From Candidatus Latescibacterota bacterium (GTDB taxonomy: Bacteria > Latescibacterota > Latescibacteria > Latescibacterales > Latescibacteraceae): DNA of 6,320 nucleotides. Positions 5,791 through 6,320 of this stretch are shown piece by piece (the first letter of the stretch is position 1; the number at the start of each line of letters is the position of its first letter). Under the pieces are notes generated by a model. The model had not been told where the DNA came from, searched no databases, and was given only the letters and a program-made list of their open reading frames with translations. The stretch is taken from the NCBI GenBank assembly GCA_018656855.1, contig JABHYP010000450.1, positions 1-6,320 on the forward strand, read 5' to 3'. The position numbers and the translations under genes were made by a program.

Positions 5791-6320
5791 TTATAAAGTG
5801 GCTGTGCCACCACATAAACAACACCCGATCGCTCCGTTATGTAGCGGATCACCAGGCACGCGAACCTCCCGCCCGGTTATCCTGCCGAGAAGAGTCACCA
5901 CAGCACAATTGAGCGCCACTCCGCCGGACATTACAATGATACCGTCGCCCATACGGGCAAGCAGCGGAATCACACGCTCCACCACGGCACGGTTGACTCC
6001 TGCGGCGAGACGGGAAACAGGCTCGCCCTTCACCACAAGGCCGATAAGCTCTGATTCACCGAAGATTGCGCATGTGGTTGTGAGCTTGACCGGGTCTTTA
6101 TGATACAGCCCCATTTCCTCGGTCGAAATACCGAGTACTCCTGCCATGTTTTCGATATAGCGGCCAGTGGATGCGGCGCACTTGTCGTTGGTCGCCATAT
6201 CGGCCAAACGTTCCCGTTCAATCCGCATGACCTTGTAATCCTGGCCGCCCATGTCGAGAAGAGTGAAGTCAGCTAAACCCGTCTGGAATTTCGCGCCGAG
6301 ATAGTGAGCCTTGAGTTCCG
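5791..6320 (-). CDS. 2-hydroxyacyl-CoA dehydratase activase (BcrA/BadF/HgdC family), C-terminal part
   Basis: Proteins of this ASKHA-fold family use ATP hydrolysis to drive one-electron transfer from a [4Fe-4S] cluster to a 2-hydroxyacyl-CoA dehydratase or benzoyl-CoA reductase in the cytoplasm of anaerobes. The frame is open to the right edge and shows 175 residues. A lone activase is about 260 residues, so roughly the first 80 are missing; a larger multidomain protein is also possible. Visible motifs, counted from the first visible codon: KAHYLGAK (3-10), DMGGQDYK (22-29), NDKCAASTGR (44-53), TTCAIFGESE (81-90), SGGVALN (131-137) and GAIG (162-165). C47 and C83 match the two cluster ligands that bridge the dimer. 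Changes from the usual forms (Y for S in GGQDSK, AAS for AAG) are minor. No dehydratase subunit lies within 200 bp downstream, so its partner enzyme is elsewhere or upstream. Confidence 0.9.
   Translation of the reverse strand, partial: ELKAHYLGAKFQTGLADFTLLDMGGQDYKVMRIERERLADMATNDKCAASTGRYIENMAGVLGISTEEMGLYHKDPVKLTTTCAIFGESELIGLVVKGEPVSRLAAGVNRAVVERVIPLLARMGDGIIVMSGGVALNCAVVTLLGRITGREVRVPGDPLHNGAIGCCLCGGTATL

Overview
The window looks like chromosomal DNA from an uncultured, probably anaerobic bacterium. Two partial metabolic genes with moderate to high GC flank a two-gene cassette that is probably for phage defence. All genes lie on the minus strand. The anaerobe call rests on the right-hand gene, a 2-hydroxyacyl-CoA dehydratase / benzoyl-CoA reductase type activase, whose oxygen-sensitive enzymes are known mainly from anaerobes. 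Long intergenic stretches full of palindromes and dispersed repeats fit a medium to large environmental genome. The sequence alone does not fix the phylum.

Layout, left to right: (1) 1-218, the N-terminal 72 residues of a hexameric-type glutamate dehydrogenase, reading out of the window. (2) 219-972, about 750 bp without a gene, holding a possible gdhA promoter with an overlapping dyad, a C6/G6 hairpin element (391-438), two copies of a roughly 130-140 bp dispersed repeat (475-613 and 818-946; 66 bp are identical) and between them a 118-bp element with 20-bp terminal inverted repeats (691-808). (3) 973-2427, a very AT-rich gene for a 484-residue protein with a C-terminal HEPN-type RNase motif (R416-N-x3-H421). 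(4) 2483-5485, a 1000-residue single-chain type IIG (Eco57I-like) restriction-modification enzyme: RecB-like PD-ExK nuclease, N6-adenine methylase, target-recognition region. (5) 5486-5790, a leader and intergenic region crowded with dyads. The main one is a 74-nt imperfect hairpin ending 5 nt before the ribosome binding site of the restriction-modification gene. (6) 5791-6320, the C-terminal 175 residues of the activase.

How the genes may work together: the enzyme would methylate host sites and cut unmodified incoming DNA. The HEPN protein, 55 bp downstream on the same strand, could be a second-line RNA-cleaving abortive effector. That division of labour is inferred by analogy with anticodon nucleases linked to type I systems and is not shown by the sequence.

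The most notable sequence-level observation is a sharp composition mosaic inside the restriction-modification gene. About 1060 bp (2720-3780) fall to roughly 18-32% GC in the lines counted by hand, against 47-60% on either side. The edges coincide with the conserved NPPY motif and a conserved-looking SFPI stretch, as expected if the recognition module had been exchanged as a cassette.
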